Source: Exiguobacterium sp. 9-2 (GTDB lineage Bacteria; Bacillota; Bacilli; Exiguobacteriales; Exiguobacteriaceae). From it: a stretch of 64,000 nt of DNA. The DNA lies in the NCBI RefSeq assembly GCF_036287235.1, contig NZ_CP142850.1, positions 1,567,127 to 1,631,126 of the forward strand. Reading direction: 5' to 3'. The notes beneath the pieces are model-generated. The model saw only the letters and a list, made by a program, of their open reading frames with translations. It was not told the DNA's origin and made no database searches. Position 1 is the stretch's first letter. Every line of letters begins with the position of its first letter. This document shows positions 17,502 to 26,049 of this stretch, one piece after another. The position numbers and the translations under genes are program-made.

Positions 17502-17831
17502 TTATTCTGTTGCAGCGCTATGGTCGGCGACGATCGCATATTCCGTGACGGTATTCGACGTCACGAGCGGTTTGACTTCGGACGTTCCGTTATCTCGTTT
17601 ATGGTGAACCCCTTTATACGCTTGACTCTCCTGCCATGCATGAAACGCCGCTTGATTCGACCATGTCGTCATGATCGTGACGATGTCTTCTTCTTCCTGA
17701 CTAATGTCGACGAGGACTTGCATCCGGTGGAACCCCTCCATCCGTTCGATTCCCTTCGTCGTCTTAAAACGCGCTGCGACTTGATCTGCTGCGCCCTTCA
17801 CGACGTGTAGCTGATTCATGACGATCCACAT
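17502..17831 (-). CDS. Heme-degrading monooxygenase, IsdG/HmoA type
   Basis: ABM-fold protein of 109 residues. IsdG enzymes open the heme ring and release iron in the cytoplasm. Family marks are visible: N6 in MNQLHVVKG, tryptophan in TTWSNQAAF, and histidines in AYKGVHHK at the expected heme-ligand position. Length matches the family. No heme-uptake genes adjoin it. ATG at 17831 follows AAAAGGGGGAAAAG. Coproheme-related or other antibiotic-biosynthesis monooxygenase members are an alternative. Confidence 0.75.
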   Translation of the reverse strand: MWIVMNQLHVVKGAADQVAARFKTTKGIERMEGFHRMQVLVDISQEEEDIVTIMTTWSNQAAFHAWQESQAYKGVHHKRDNGTSEVKPLVTSNTVTEYAIVADHSAATE

Positions 17832-17864
17832 GTTCTTTTCCCCCTTTTTTTCGTCTTCAGTATA

Positions 17865-18488
17865 CTAAAAGTCACGGGTCATAGAAAACGCAGATGCGTT
17901 TTCGCTTAATGACGTCAAGCGTTGGATCGTCTCTTTTCCATCCATACGCGTCGCGATCATTTCGAAGTAGAGCGAATGCGGGAAGGCGTCCGGTAACGGT
18001 TGGATGGTATGGAAACGTTCCTGACCCGCGACGGTTAACGAGCGCTGCATCGGACGTAATGGTACTTCCCCATCAGCCGTCATCTTATACGGCTCGAACC
18101 GAATCGTTTTCATTTGTTTTGAGCCATTCATGCCGTAGGCGACGAGATACCGACCTTCCGGTGTCGCAAGTAACCGTCCCTCGAACCAATCCGCCTCCGT
18201 CGTCTGCTTGGTGCGAATGATTCGATCGATCCGTTGTGCCTCATCATTTTGTTGCAGGAGCAGAAACAAGCGATCATGTTTTGCTTCAAGATATGCGACG
18301 GCATAATGTTCAGACAATCGTTCGACGAAGTAGACATCACGCGCTTCGATCGATGTGTTCGTCATCTGTTTATATAACTTCGTGACCGTTTTTGCAGTGA
18401 AGGAAGGCGTCTCTGGACGCTGGTACATCCCCGTCAATGCTCCGAGTACTAATCCAATAACTAAGATAAAAAGAAGTCGGCGTTTCAT
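17865..18488 (-). CDS. Membrane-anchored protein, unknown
   Basis: 207 residues with one N-terminal transmembrane helix (about 4-22) and a soluble, presumably extracytoplasmic, domain without cysteine or known motif. Its start overlaps the end of the GNAT gene by four bases, so both are one transcript. No family recognised. Confidence 0.6.
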   Translation of the reverse strand: MKRRLLFILVIGLVLGALTGMYQRPETPSFTAKTVTKLYKQMTNTSIEARDVYFVERLSEHYAVAYLEAKHDRLFLLLQQNDEAQRIDRIIRTKQTTEADWFEGRLLATPEGRYLVAYGMNGSKQMKTIRFEPYKMTADGEVPLRPMQRSLTVAGQERFHTIQPLPDAFPHSLYFEMIATRMDGKETIQRLTSLSENASAFSMTRDF

Positions 18489-18916
18489 CGGTCGACCTGC
18501 TTGACGAGCAGGTGATAGCTAGCACCCGGTGGATAATCATCGATTCGCCCGACTTCGATGAATCCCTTTCGTTCATAAAACGAGAGCGCTTGAAATGAAA
18601 AGGTCTCGACACGGATTCGGTCGATTCCTGCTTCTCGTGCCCATGTTTCCAATCGATGAAATAACGTCGTGCCGAGTCCACTTCCCCGCTCCTCCTTGAC
18701 GACAAAGAACCATTCAATATGTAACCAGCCCCAATACGCATCTCCTGTGATGCCACCGATCGGTTGATCGTTTCGCTTCGCAAGCAGAGTGACGGCTTGT
18801 GTTCCATTAGACCGTTTTATGGCATGAAACGGCGAAGTCTCGACGTTATAGCGTCGCACCTGTTGTCTGATCCAATCTTGTCCGTCTTCATTTTCATTGA
18901 GTTGAAATTGCAGCAT
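18485..18916 (-). CDS. GNAT-family N-acetyltransferase
   Basis: 143 residues. The acetyl-CoA-binding motif is FVVKEERGSGLGTTLFHRLETWA and the C-terminal SFYERKGFIEVG is the usual last beta-alpha unit. Acceptor unknown. First gene of a two-gene unit with the membrane-anchored protein downstream; divergent from the 18961 gene, with about 45 bases in between that must hold both promoters. Confidence 0.8.
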   Translation of the reverse strand: MLQFQLNENEDGQDWIRQQVRRYNVETSPFHAIKRSNGTQAVTLLAKRNDQPIGGITGDAYWGWLHIEWFFVVKEERGSGLGTTLFHRLETWAREAGIDRIRVETFSFQALSFYERKGFIEVGRIDDYPPGASYHLLVKQVDR

Positions 18917-18960
18917 ATCCGGACTCCTTTCTTGCTATAGTAGTAGTGGAGGTGAATACG

Positions 18961-19746
18961 ATGGAACCTACATTCCAAATTGATTGTACAAATTGTTTTG
19001 GTTTATGTTGTACGGCACTCGCTTTTTCGAAATCCAGTGATTTCGGTCATGATAAACCGGAAGCGACACCGTGTCGCAATCTTGACGCGGATTACAGCTG
19101 CCGCATCCATGACCGGTTACGCGATAGCGGCTACAAAGGCTGTACCGTCTATGATTGTTTTGGTGCCGGGCAACATTTGTCACAGCGGACGTTTCAAGGC
19201 GATGATGCACCAAAGCGACGCCAAGCGATTTATGCTGCCTTCCCGAAGATGGTTCACTTGTTTGAGATGATGTGGTACGTAACGGACGGAAAACGTGATG
19301 TCACGCGTGACATCCACAATCAACTCGATGAGATGCTTGCCGCATTGACCCGATACGCTGCCTTACCGGCGGATCAATTTGCACGGCTTGACCTGATGTC
19401 AATCCGTCAAACCGTCCGACCCCTCCTTGAAATGATCGCTTCTCGTGTTCAAGTTCAGTATAGCGGAAGACGCGACCAGACACCACGCGACTGGGTCGGA
19501 AAACAGCTACAAGGACGAGATTTTTCAGGTGCCAGCGTTCAGAACCAGTGGTTGCTGGCGACGAACTTGTCGAATAGCCGTTTGTGCGGTGTCAACTTTC
19601 TCGGGGCTGATCTGCGAGACTGTAACGTCAAAGACGCGGATCTGACAGACGCGCTCTTTTTGACACAAGCACAAATCAATGCCGCGATCGGCAACGCGGC
19701 GACACAGTTACCGCCGCGTTTGCTCCGTCCGTCCCATTGGCGTTAA
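18961..19746 (+). CDS. YkgJ-like Cys-cluster protein with pentapeptide-repeat tail
   Basis: 261 residues. The N-terminus has CTNCFGLCC (C-x2-C-x3-CC) and later CRIHDRLRDSGYKGC and YDCFG, the pattern of the YkgJ/UPF0153 metal or Fe-S binding family. A helical middle follows, then from about residue 180 pentapeptide repeats, visible as DFSGA, NLSNS, NFLGA, DLRDC, DADLTDA. ATG 18961 is used because GGAGGTG lies five bases upstream; an earlier GTG would overlap it. I do not know a characterised protein with both parts. A role in metal-dependent modification or protein binding is speculative. Confidence 0.7.
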   Translation: MEPTFQIDCTNCFGLCCTALAFSKSSDFGHDKPEATPCRNLDADYSCRIHDRLRDSGYKGCTVYDCFGAGQHLSQRTFQGDDAPKRRQAIYAAFPKMVHLFEMMWYVTDGKRDVTRDIHNQLDEMLAALTRYAALPADQFARLDLMSIRQTVRPLLEMIASRVQVQYSGRRDQTPRDWVGKQLQGRDFSGASVQNQWLLATNLSNSRLCGVNFLGADLRDCNVKDADLTDALFLTQAQINAAIGNAATQLPPRLLRPSHWR

Positions 19747-19761
19747 ACAGAAGCGAACGAT

Positions 19762-19806
19762 AAAGAGACACGTTTTCGGATCATCGACCGAAAACGTGTC
19801 TCTTTT
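19762..19806. terminator. Bidirectional terminator
   Basis: Eighteen-base stem AAAGAGACACGTTTTCGG with its complement around an eight-base loop, flanked by T-run on the plus strand and A-rich sequence on the other. Separates convergent genes. Confidence 0.92.
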
Positions 19807-19816
19807 TGTATGCTTG

Positions 19817-20539
19817 TTATCTTTTGCCGAGCATAAAGCCGTCAAAATAACGCCCGCCAAACGGTGTGAGATAATCGTCGACTAACGCGATGACGACTCG
19901 GCGGTCATTCGACTGATAATACAACTCAAAAGCCATTGTGTGTCGACTGGCATATTCTTCGTCAAACTCCGCAAGAGCACGAATTGTCCACTTCCCTTGT
20001 CCGATGTAGCGTTGATTGGCACGAAGGACGAATTCGATGCTCTGTTCATATAAACGTGACGCAATCGCTAGACCTTCTGCGCGGTTCGTCACACTCTCGA
20101 AGTCGTCGAGCAAGTCACTTAAAAAATAACGCGCGCGTTGTTGCTCCGGATTCGACCACGCAACAGGTCCATCCGCCAATTGTTGAACGGCTTCCTTGCG
20201 GATAGAGGCAAGGTGTGGATGATCCTCGATCGTCCAGCTGTCAGCAATCATGCGTTGCAGGGACGGGCGACCACGTTCCCGGTCGCTCTCGAAAAAATGC
20301 GCGATCGTCTCAAAGGAATGGACGAATGCTTCGATCGGGACACCGTCATAGGTAAACGATTCCCGATATGCCTGCCGTCGCCTTGCTTCAAAGATGATTA
20401 AATCGACATCTGATTGTACGGTCGCTTGTCCTCGCGTATGACTACCGGCAAGTAAGACGGCACAATGATCCGGATAACGTGACGCGACGAGCGGCATGAT
20501 CCAATCACACCACTCCATGCGTGTCCACTTAGTCTTCAA
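19817..20539 (-). CDS. Nucleotidyltransferase-domain protein
   Basis: 240 residues with the polymerase-beta-type signature AGSHTRGQATVQSDVDL (GS-x9-D-x-D) near residues 31-47 and a helical C-terminal domain. The layout resembles aminoglycoside nucleotidyltransferases and related MNT proteins, but the substrate is unknown and resistance should not be assumed. Its start overlaps the previous gene of the pair by 11 bases. Confidence 0.7.
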   Translation of the reverse strand: MKTKWTRMEWCDWIMPLVASRYPDHCAVLLAGSHTRGQATVQSDVDLIIFEARRRQAYRESFTYDGVPIEAFVHSFETIAHFFESDRERGRPSLQRMIADSWTIEDHPHLASIRKEAVQQLADGPVAWSNPEQQRARYFLSDLLDDFESVTNRAEGLAIASRLYEQSIEFVLRANQRYIGQGKWTIRALAEFDEEYASRHTMAFELYYQSNDRRVVIALVDDYLTPFGGRYFDGFMLGKR

Positions 20540-21002
20540 CTTGTTCGCTAATCCCGGAGAAGACGGCTAGTTCGTCACCCGGTACGGCAACGATCGTCGC
20601 GTCGGCTCGGTGTGGCGCGAGACCGATATCGATCGCCCACGATTCGTAATATGTATCCGATCCATTCAGGACGAGCGTTTGTCCGTTACTGAAGGTCAAG
20701 AATAAATGTGGTGCCGTCTTGCCGATCCGGACACCCGTGATCCGTTCCGCGTGCAATGAGACGATCAAGTGTAGCATCTCTTCCTTTGTCGCATGGCGAA
20801 CGACCCAATTCTGTGTCGTCTCGACATCGCCATAAAATAGACGGTCCGTCTCGATCCGAAGTCGCAGTTCAGGCGCTGTCGTATCGAACAAATTGATGAA
20901 TTCGAGCGTGACGTAGCCTGCGACATGAACCGTCGCCAATTGTGTTCCGATGAAATAGGTCGTCAAAAGCTGACGGGCGAGTTGATGATCTTCTTTGTTC
21001 AT
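20529..21002 (-). CDS. Conserved protein of unknown function
   Basis: 157 residues, mixed alpha/beta, no signal peptide or membrane segment. ATG 21002 is preferred over an upstream in-frame start because GAGGTG is seven bases away. Its end overlaps the nucleotidyltransferase start, so the two are translationally coupled. No motif I can name. Confidence 0.6.
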   Translation of the reverse strand: MNKEDHQLARQLLTTYFIGTQLATVHVAGYVTLEFINLFDTTAPELRLRIETDRLFYGDVETTQNWVVRHATKEEMLHLIVSLHAERITGVRIGKTAPHLFLTFSNGQTLVLNGSDTYYESWAIDIGLAPHRADATIVAVPGDELAVFSGISEQVED

Positions 21003-21201
21003 GATGAGCACCTCATTTAAAAAGAATGAATGGTATAAGGATGAGTCCGAGAAACTTACTTCCACTCAATTTACCACAAATTAGTCGATCCGAACATGAG
21101 AAGAAAGGCATGTTTTCGGTTTTCTACGGCACGAAGGTGAGAATACGGTATACTGATGAGGAACTGACGTCGATCGTGATCGACAGAGAGGAGCTCCATC
21201 C

Positions 21202-21771
21202 ATGCAATATTTCTATATGAGACCCTATCCGGATGATCCTGACTGCTCTGCGCAACAAGCAGAGGCGGATCAGATTGATGTGACGACACGTATCATCGAG
21301 ACCCATGATTCGGCCAAACGCCGGATGGAACTTGAACAGATGCTTGAGGCGCTGCAAGCGGGAGACGAAGTCATCGTCACGCATCTCTATGTCTTAGCAG
21401 ACTCGACGCGGCACTTGATTGAGATGCTCGAGCACATGGAGACCCGTGGCGCGACACTGTGGTCGCTCCGCGAACAGATTCGCACGAGCGAACGGACATC
21501 TTTGTCGTTCCTTGAAACGGCCCGCCACCTGGTCCAGTTGCAAAGTGATGTCATCAGCATGTCAACGCGTGCCGGACTCTCAAAAGCAAAAGAGCAAGGA
21601 AAACAGACTGGTCGACCGCGCAAACCCGATGAAAATGTCCGCCGCGCGATTGCGATGTATCAAAGCAAAGAGTATTCGCTCGCTGATATCCGAGAACAGA
21701 CCGGTATTAGTAAAAGTACGTTATACCGATATCTCGAAAGCGAGACGATCGATGCAACGGATAAAGGCTGA
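21202..21771 (+). CDS. Serine recombinase homologue lacking catalytic residues
   Basis: 189 residues aligned by eye with Tn3/gamma-delta resolvases: N-terminal resolvase-like domain, long E-helix region (about 100-130) and a C-terminal helix-turn-helix (KSKEYSLADIREQTGISKSTLYRY region). The usual YARVST is YMRPYP, so the nucleophilic serine is gone; the LDRLGRDT segment is LYVLADST, losing its aspartate and both arginines. The GRPRK linker and HTH remain. It probably binds DNA without recombining it, perhaps as a regulator. GAGGAG precedes the ATG. No mobile element surrounds it. Confidence 0.7.
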   Translation: MQYFYMRPYPDDPDCSAQQAEADQIDVTTRIIETHDSAKRRMELEQMLEALQAGDEVIVTHLYVLADSTRHLIEMLEHMETRGATLWSLREQIRTSERTSLSFLETARHLVQLQSDVISMSTRAGLSKAKEQGKQTGRPRKPDENVRRAIAMYQSKEYSLADIREQTGISKSTLYRYLESETIDATDKG

Positions 21772-21796
21772 CTCCATTGTGGAATCAGCCTTTTTT
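21763..21796 (+). terminator. Terminator of recombinase-like gene
   Basis: AAGGCTGACTCCA pairs with TGGAATCAGCCTT over a three-base loop, followed by TTTTTT; overlaps the stop codon. Confidence 0.88.
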
Positions 21797-21797
21797 G

Positions 21798-22205
21798 TCA
21801 GCTATTTTGCTTTAATGTGTTGCCGAGCCATTTTTGGAGGGCTTTACCGCCTTCATAGAACGAACAATCCCGTAATTCATACGTATGACCGCCTTGTTCA
21901 ATCAAGTCGAGGAACGTATTCCCGACGTCCCGGTTTTCCCATTTCCGCTGATCCGTCAAATACTTGAAGCCAAAGTTACACTCGACGTTGAAGATGATGT
22001 GGAAGGGTTCCTTGAAAGATTGGACGGCGCGGATCATCTCGATCAAAATCATTCGTTTTGGTGACGACGCTTCGAACGTATCGAACAGTGTCGTCCGGCG
22101 TCCGTGAAACTCGATGACACGGATTGCGCGTCCGGTATCAGCTTTAAAGTCATAACTCGTCCGAATCGAGACGATGATTTCACGTTGGTCTGGTTGTACT
22201 GGCAT
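21798..22205 (-). CDS. Conserved small protein, unknown
   Basis: 135 residues, soluble. Contains RVIEFHGRRTTLFDTFEAS and a C-terminal CSFYEGGKAL segment. No catalytic motif recognised. AGGAAG lies eight bases before the ATG. It stands alone, convergent with the recombinase-like gene. Confidence 0.55.
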   Translation of the reverse strand: MPVQPDQREIIVSIRTSYDFKADTGRAIRVIEFHGRRTTLFDTFEASSPKRMILIEMIRAVQSFKEPFHIIFNVECNFGFKYLTDQRKWENRDVGNTFLDLIEQGGHTYELRDCSFYEGGKALQKWLGNTLKQNS

Positions 22206-22290
22206 GGTGTATCGCTTCCTTTCTCTCGGTCGATTATAGCATGGACCTGTTCAATTTTAATAGATGTCAACGACTCGGTCTCAAGAAGGA

Positions 22291-22319
22291 TTGTCGTAAC
22301 CCAAAATTTGTCTTATACT
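22291..22319 (+). promoter_or_regulatory. Sigma-A promoter for small lipoprotein
   Basis: TTGTCG (22291-22296), 17 bases, TATACT (22314-22319), 31 bases before the start at 22351. Confidence 0.6.
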
Positions 22320-22350
22320 AAAATTACCAAATACATAAAGGAGCGTTTTC

Positions 22351-22734
22351 GTGAAACATCTATTTTCGATACTCCTCTCAGCGAGCCTCTTGTTCACGGG
22401 TTGCTACTGCACTCTCGACGAACGGACGGACGAGCCACACTTCAAATCACGTGCCCGCTCCATCTCCTCGTATCATACTTTCGACATCGAATACGCGAAA
22501 GGACTACGTAAGGAACAAGTCTCAAACCGTACGGTTACCGTGACGGATTCAAATGGTGAGCGGATGCAAACGGAGATTGAAGTCCTAGACGGCAAAGAAA
22601 TCCGAATCAAACCACCGCGTACTGGATATAAAAAAGGACGTCGCTACATCATCCACATTCGGGATTCAATCGACGCCCGGAAAGAAGTACATACGAATAC
22701 GATTCGGGAACGAACCTTCACTGTCGACCGCTGA
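22351..22734 (+). CDS. Small lipoprotein with Ig-like domain
   Basis: 127 residues, lipobox LFTGC (Cys18). The mature part reads like an SbsA/Big_5-type Ig-like beta domain (VTVTDSNG and IRIKPPRTGYKKGRRYIIHI), often found in surface proteins of Bacilli. AAAGGAG precedes the ATG. Predicted to sit on the outer face of the membrane. Exact function unknown. Confidence 0.65.
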   Translation: MKHLFSILLSASLLFTGCYCTLDERTDEPHFKSRARSISSYHTFDIEYAKGLRKEQVSNRTVTVTDSNGERMQTEIEVLDGKEIRIKPPRTGYKKGRRYIIHIRDSIDARKEVHTNTIRERTFTVDR

Positions 22735-22753
22735 CAGCCAAGGTTCGTTTTTA
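22710..22753 (+). terminator. Terminator of small lipoprotein gene
   Basis: CGAACCTT (22711-22718) pairs with AAGGTTCG (22740-22747); inner GTC/GAC pairs; T-run follows. The stem overlaps the 3' end of the coding region. Confidence 0.75.
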
Positions 22754-23278
22754 TTTAGAGCGAGCTGGAAAAACGGTATAACTCATCGAGATGACGCCAT
22801 CGATCACAAGAACGAGTCCCCACAGTTGTAACGTCCGCAAGAGGCTTTCGGTTTGTTCGGTATTTCCGAGCCAGAGAATCATTGCTCCGAGTAAGGCACC
22901 ACCAATCAAGAATGCCAGGATGTGCCGATAGAATCCGTTGCGTTCCCGTCGCGCACGCGATATGCGTTCTTTTGCTACTTGTTCCTTGAGGATCACCCGG
23001 CGATACACCCCATCCGCCCAAGCAATCATCTGCTTCCCAAATGCGAGTGATACGCCGATGTAAATCGCAGCAAGTCCGTGTGCAAGCGTAGCTGTGCTAC
23101 CGCGACTTAAGTCCAACACTGTTAAGACCAGTAAGACGATATCAATCACGGGTGACATCGCCATCAATCGAAAACCAAGCTTCTCTTGTCTGAATCCATA
23201 ACGCACGATCAGTCCTGCGACGATGAATACCCAAAATAGAATTTCACAACAAACGATTGCCCAAGCGACGAGTTGCAT
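22751..23278 (-). CDS. Integral membrane protein, unknown
   Basis: 175 residues with about five hydrophobic segments (near 4-26, 38-56, 65-85, 116-136 and 148-170) and a basic cytoplasmic loop (YRRVILKEQVAKERISRARRER). No family recognised. The ribosome site is GGAGAGG. Monocistronic between the convergent lipoprotein and the divergent tetR gene. Confidence 0.6.
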   Translation of the reverse strand: MQLVAWAIVCCEILFWVFIVAGLIVRYGFRQEKLGFRLMAMSPVIDIVLLVLTVLDLSRGSTATLAHGLAAIYIGVSLAFGKQMIAWADGVYRRVILKEQVAKERISRARRERNGFYRHILAFLIGGALLGAMILWLGNTEQTESLLRTLQLWGLVLVIDGVISMSYTVFPARSK

Positions 23279-23376
23279 CGTGATCCTCTCCTTTTTTAAT
23301 ACGACTGTATCATAAAGATAACATCACTTTCGTTACTTGACTAGTCTTTTTAATACATTCGTGCTAAAAAAGCTGA

Positions 23377-23388
23377 TATACTTAACGT
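23377..23388 (+). promoter_or_regulatory. -10 element abutting tetR start
   Basis: TATACT (23377-23382) ends six bases before the ATG at 23389, which puts the expected transcription start on or next to the A of the ATG. No ribosome-binding sequence lies between. Suggests a leaderless mRNA. Confidence 0.4.
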
Positions 23389-23988
23389 ATGCCAAAACAA
23401 GTCAATCACGAAGAACGAAAACGCCTCATCGCAGAAGCAACGTGGCGCACGATTTCTAATGTCGGTATCGAACAAGCTAGCGTCCGGACGATCGCCAAGG
23501 AAGCAGGTCTGTCCCTTGGTGCCTTACGGTATTACTTCACGACCCAAGAAGAATTGCTCCGTTTCTCGATGCAACTCGTCCAAGAACGGGTCCAAGAACG
23601 CATTACAACCATTTTCGAGAGGGGAGGAACACCAGAAGAGACGTTATGCAACGTCTTACTCGAAGTCTTGCCGTATGCACCTGAGCATCAGCTTGAGATG
23701 CAGGTCTGGTTCCAATTCATGATGTCTGCATATGCGTCTCAATCAACAGAGAATCCAGACGACATTTACCACATGTGTCTGGTATTACTGACACGGATTC
23801 CGGACGGTACGTTCCGAGCAGATATAGACATCGAGCTTGAGAGCGAACGTCTCGCAGCACTCGTTGATGGATTAGCCTTTCATGCGTTGTTTCGACCAGA
23901 ACGTCTCCCGAAAGAACGATTACGTCATGTCCTTGTCCATCACTTGAATGCCCTATTCGTCCGCCCTTTAGCGATCGACGACAAATAA
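23389..23988 (+). CDS. TetR-family transcriptional regulator
   Basis: 199 residues. N-terminal HTH is visible (SVRTIAKEAGLSLGALRYYF, residues about 30-50) followed by a helical ligand-binding domain. It acts as a ligand-responsive repressor; target unknown. It has no Shine-Dalgarno sequence. The convergent MATE exporter belongs to a different, Zur-box transcript, so that is not an obvious target; the divergent membrane protein at 22751-23278 or self-regulation is more likely. Confidence 0.82.
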   Translation: MPKQVNHEERKRLIAEATWRTISNVGIEQASVRTIAKEAGLSLGALRYYFTTQEELLRFSMQLVQERVQERITTIFERGGTPEETLCNVLLEVLPYAPEHQLEMQVWFQFMMSAYASQSTENPDDIYHMCLVLLTRIPDGTFRADIDIELESERLAALVDGLAFHALFRPERLPKERLRHVLVHHLNALFVRPLAIDDK

Positions 23989-24029
23989 CCCGAAGTTCCT
24001 TCATCTGCATGAGGGAATTTCGGGTTATT
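23984..24029. terminator. Bidirectional terminator
   Basis: AATAACCCGAA pairs with TTCGGGTTATT and inner TTCC with GGAA. Separates the convergent tetR and MATE genes and overlaps both stop codons. Confidence 0.85.
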
Positions 24030-25318
24030 CATTGTTTCGCTTCTACGAGGATCAACGATAAGGAGCGGATTAAAAAGAACGTCAGAAATGCTGCCCAGAC
24101 TCCCTGATTGTCAAAACTTGATGTCGACAGCAGCACAATCGCAAAACCGATCCCTGCTTGAATCATCGAGTTCCGGACTGGAGTTGCCTCGACACGACCA
24201 GCAAAAATTCCTTCGTAAATCATCGCCCACCCGGCAATCAGCGGTAGGATGATGATCCAGAGATAATAGTCGCGCGCCGCGTCTAGGATCGCTTCTTCTG
24301 AAGTGAACAACTGAAGCAGCGGTGTTTCAAGGAATAGGAGCACAAGTGACCAGAACACGACTGAGTAGAATCCGAACGTCCGTGCCAAACGGACACTCGT
24401 CCGGTATGCTTCCTGATCTTGATGCCCTCTCGCCCGACCGACAAGAACGGTTGACGCATGACCGAGTCCACCAAACCAATAGGAGATCAGATACTGAATC
24501 TGCAGTAGGATCGCATTGGCTGCAAGGATATCTGGTCCGAATTGTCCTCCCGCTCGTGTAAACCAGCCGGTAACGAGTAACAGGAAAATCGTTCGAATGA
24601 ATAAATCTCGATTGACACGAAAGAATTGACGGTAGGCGTGCCAATCCGTCAAGGCACGCAGTTCGTCGCGCGTCATCGACAAATGACTCCGAATCAGATA
24701 GAGACTGCAGGCGACAATGCTGATTTCCGCGATGACGGTCGCAAGCGCAATTCCAGCAACACCGGTGTTCAATCCGTAGACGAATCCAATATCGAGTACG
24801 ACGTTGACCCCGATACTGAATAATTGGACGAATAAAGCATGTTTAACTTGTCCCGTTCCGATTAACCAGCCAAGTAACGCATAACCCATCAAGACGAACG
24901 GTGCGCCAATCATCCGGTACGAGATGTATGTCTTGACTGCATCCAGCAAGTCAGCGGGTGGCGCAAGTAAATAGAGTCCAATCTGTTCAAGCGGCTGGCG
25001 GAATAACAAAATGAGCAAACCGATACAGGCTGCTAGGAACAGCGGTCGGTAGAGCGAAATCCGTAAGGCATGGGCGTCATTCGCGCCGCTTGCCTGAGCA
25101 CTGAATCCTGTCGTACTGACTTTTAAAAAGCCGAACAACCAGTAGATTGTATTGAAGAAGACGGCACCAACAGCAATGCCACCGATCGCGCGCGGATCAC
25201 CCGATTGACCGATGACGACCGTATCGGTCACACCAAGCAACGGTGTCGCAATACTTGAGAGAATGAGCGGATAGGCAAGTAACCAAAACGTTTTGTGGTT
25301 CGGTTGAGTACTCACCAT
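24029..25318 (-). CDS. MATE-family efflux transporter, DinF-like
   Basis: 429 residues, twelve predicted membrane helices, typical MATE length. The N-terminal TPLLGVTDTVVIGQSG segment and the pseudo-symmetric second half (from about residue 215) support the family. Energised by Na+ or H+ antiport. Its start overlaps the upstream ABC ATPase gene by seven bases, so it is the last gene of the five-gene importer operon. In staphylopine-type loci an exporter (CntE, an MFS protein) accompanies the importer; here a MATE protein may take that place, which is inference. Confidence 0.82.
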   Translation of the reverse strand: MVSTQPNHKTFWLLAYPLILSSIATPLLGVTDTVVIGQSGDPRAIGGIAVGAVFFNTIYWLFGFLKVSTTGFSAQASGANDAHALRISLYRPLFLAACIGLLILLFRQPLEQIGLYLLAPPADLLDAVKTYISYRMIGAPFVLMGYALLGWLIGTGQVKHALFVQLFSIGVNVVLDIGFVYGLNTGVAGIALATVIAEISIVACSLYLIRSHLSMTRDELRALTDWHAYRQFFRVNRDLFIRTIFLLLVTGWFTRAGGQFGPDILAANAILLQIQYLISYWFGGLGHASTVLVGRARGHQDQEAYRTSVRLARTFGFYSVVFWSLVLLFLETPLLQLFTSEEAILDAARDYYLWIIILPLIAGWAMIYEGIFAGRVEATPVRNSMIQAGIGFAIVLLSTSSFDNQGVWAAFLTFFLIRSLSLILVEAKQ

Positions 25319-26049
25319 GTGCCCGCCTCCACGAATCGTTGCGTATAGGAACCACCAGATTCTAGTCGGTCAATCAAATCAACAGCATGACCGTCGCGTA
25401 AGACGAGTATTTCTGAACACAGACGACGGATAAAGTCGATATCGTGCGAAATTAATACAAAACTGACACCGAGTGTTTGTTGCAAGCGTTCCAATAGTTC
25501 GATGATACGCGCCCGAGAAACGACATCAAGACCTGTCGTTGGTTCATCCATGACAATGACGTCGGGTTCAATCGAGATCGCGCGGGCAAGCGCGGCACGT
25601 TGAATTTGCCCCCCACTTAATTGATGAGGAAGTCGAGCGAATAGCCGTGACTCTACCCCGACAGCAAGAGCTAATGCTTCAATGAGATCCTCTTCTGACG
25701 TCGCTGGAAAATACCTTAAGATTGGGCGATGACAACGAAATGGTTCAAGAATCGAATCGCGGACCGACCATTCTGGATTAAAAGAAGCGAGCGGATGTTG
25801 AAAGACAGCCTGAATTGCTCGTCGTTCGTTTTGTTGCCCACTCGGAAATATCTTTCCATGTAAGAAAATCGAACCATGAGAGGGCTCGAGTAGACCAAGG
25901 ATCAATCGTCCGAGTGTCGTCTTCCCACTCCCACTTTCACCAATGATGCCAAATGACGACTTTGCCATCACTTGAAACGAGATATTCGAGAGGATGGGTT
26001 GCTCCTTCATTTGATAAGTAAGGCTTGTTACGGATAAGACAGATGGCAT
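25312..26049 (-). CDS. ABC transporter ATPase, Nik/Opp type (second)
   Basis: 245 residues, OppF/NikE/CntF class. Walker A GESGSGKTT, signature LSGGQIQR, Walker B VIVMDEPTT and switch SHD are intact. Couples ATP hydrolysis to the permeases encoded upstream in the operon. Start overlaps the previous ATPase gene by 22 bases. Confidence 0.88.
   Translation of the reverse strand: MPSVLSVTSLTYQMKEQPILSNISFQVMAKSSFGIIGESGSGKTTLGRLILGLLEPSHGSIFLHGKIFPSGQQNERRAIQAVFQHPLASFNPEWSVRDSILEPFRCHRPILRYFPATSEEDLIEALALAVGVESRLFARLPHQLSGGQIQRAALARAISIEPDVIVMDEPTTGLDVVSRARIIELLERLQQTLGVSFVLISHDIDFIRRLCSEILVLRDGHAVDLIDRLESGGSYTQRFVEAGTW

Noticed and set aside
21202-21771. Transposon resolvase marking a Tn3-type element
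   Set aside because: Catalytic residues are absent, no transposase or terminal inverted repeats lie around it.
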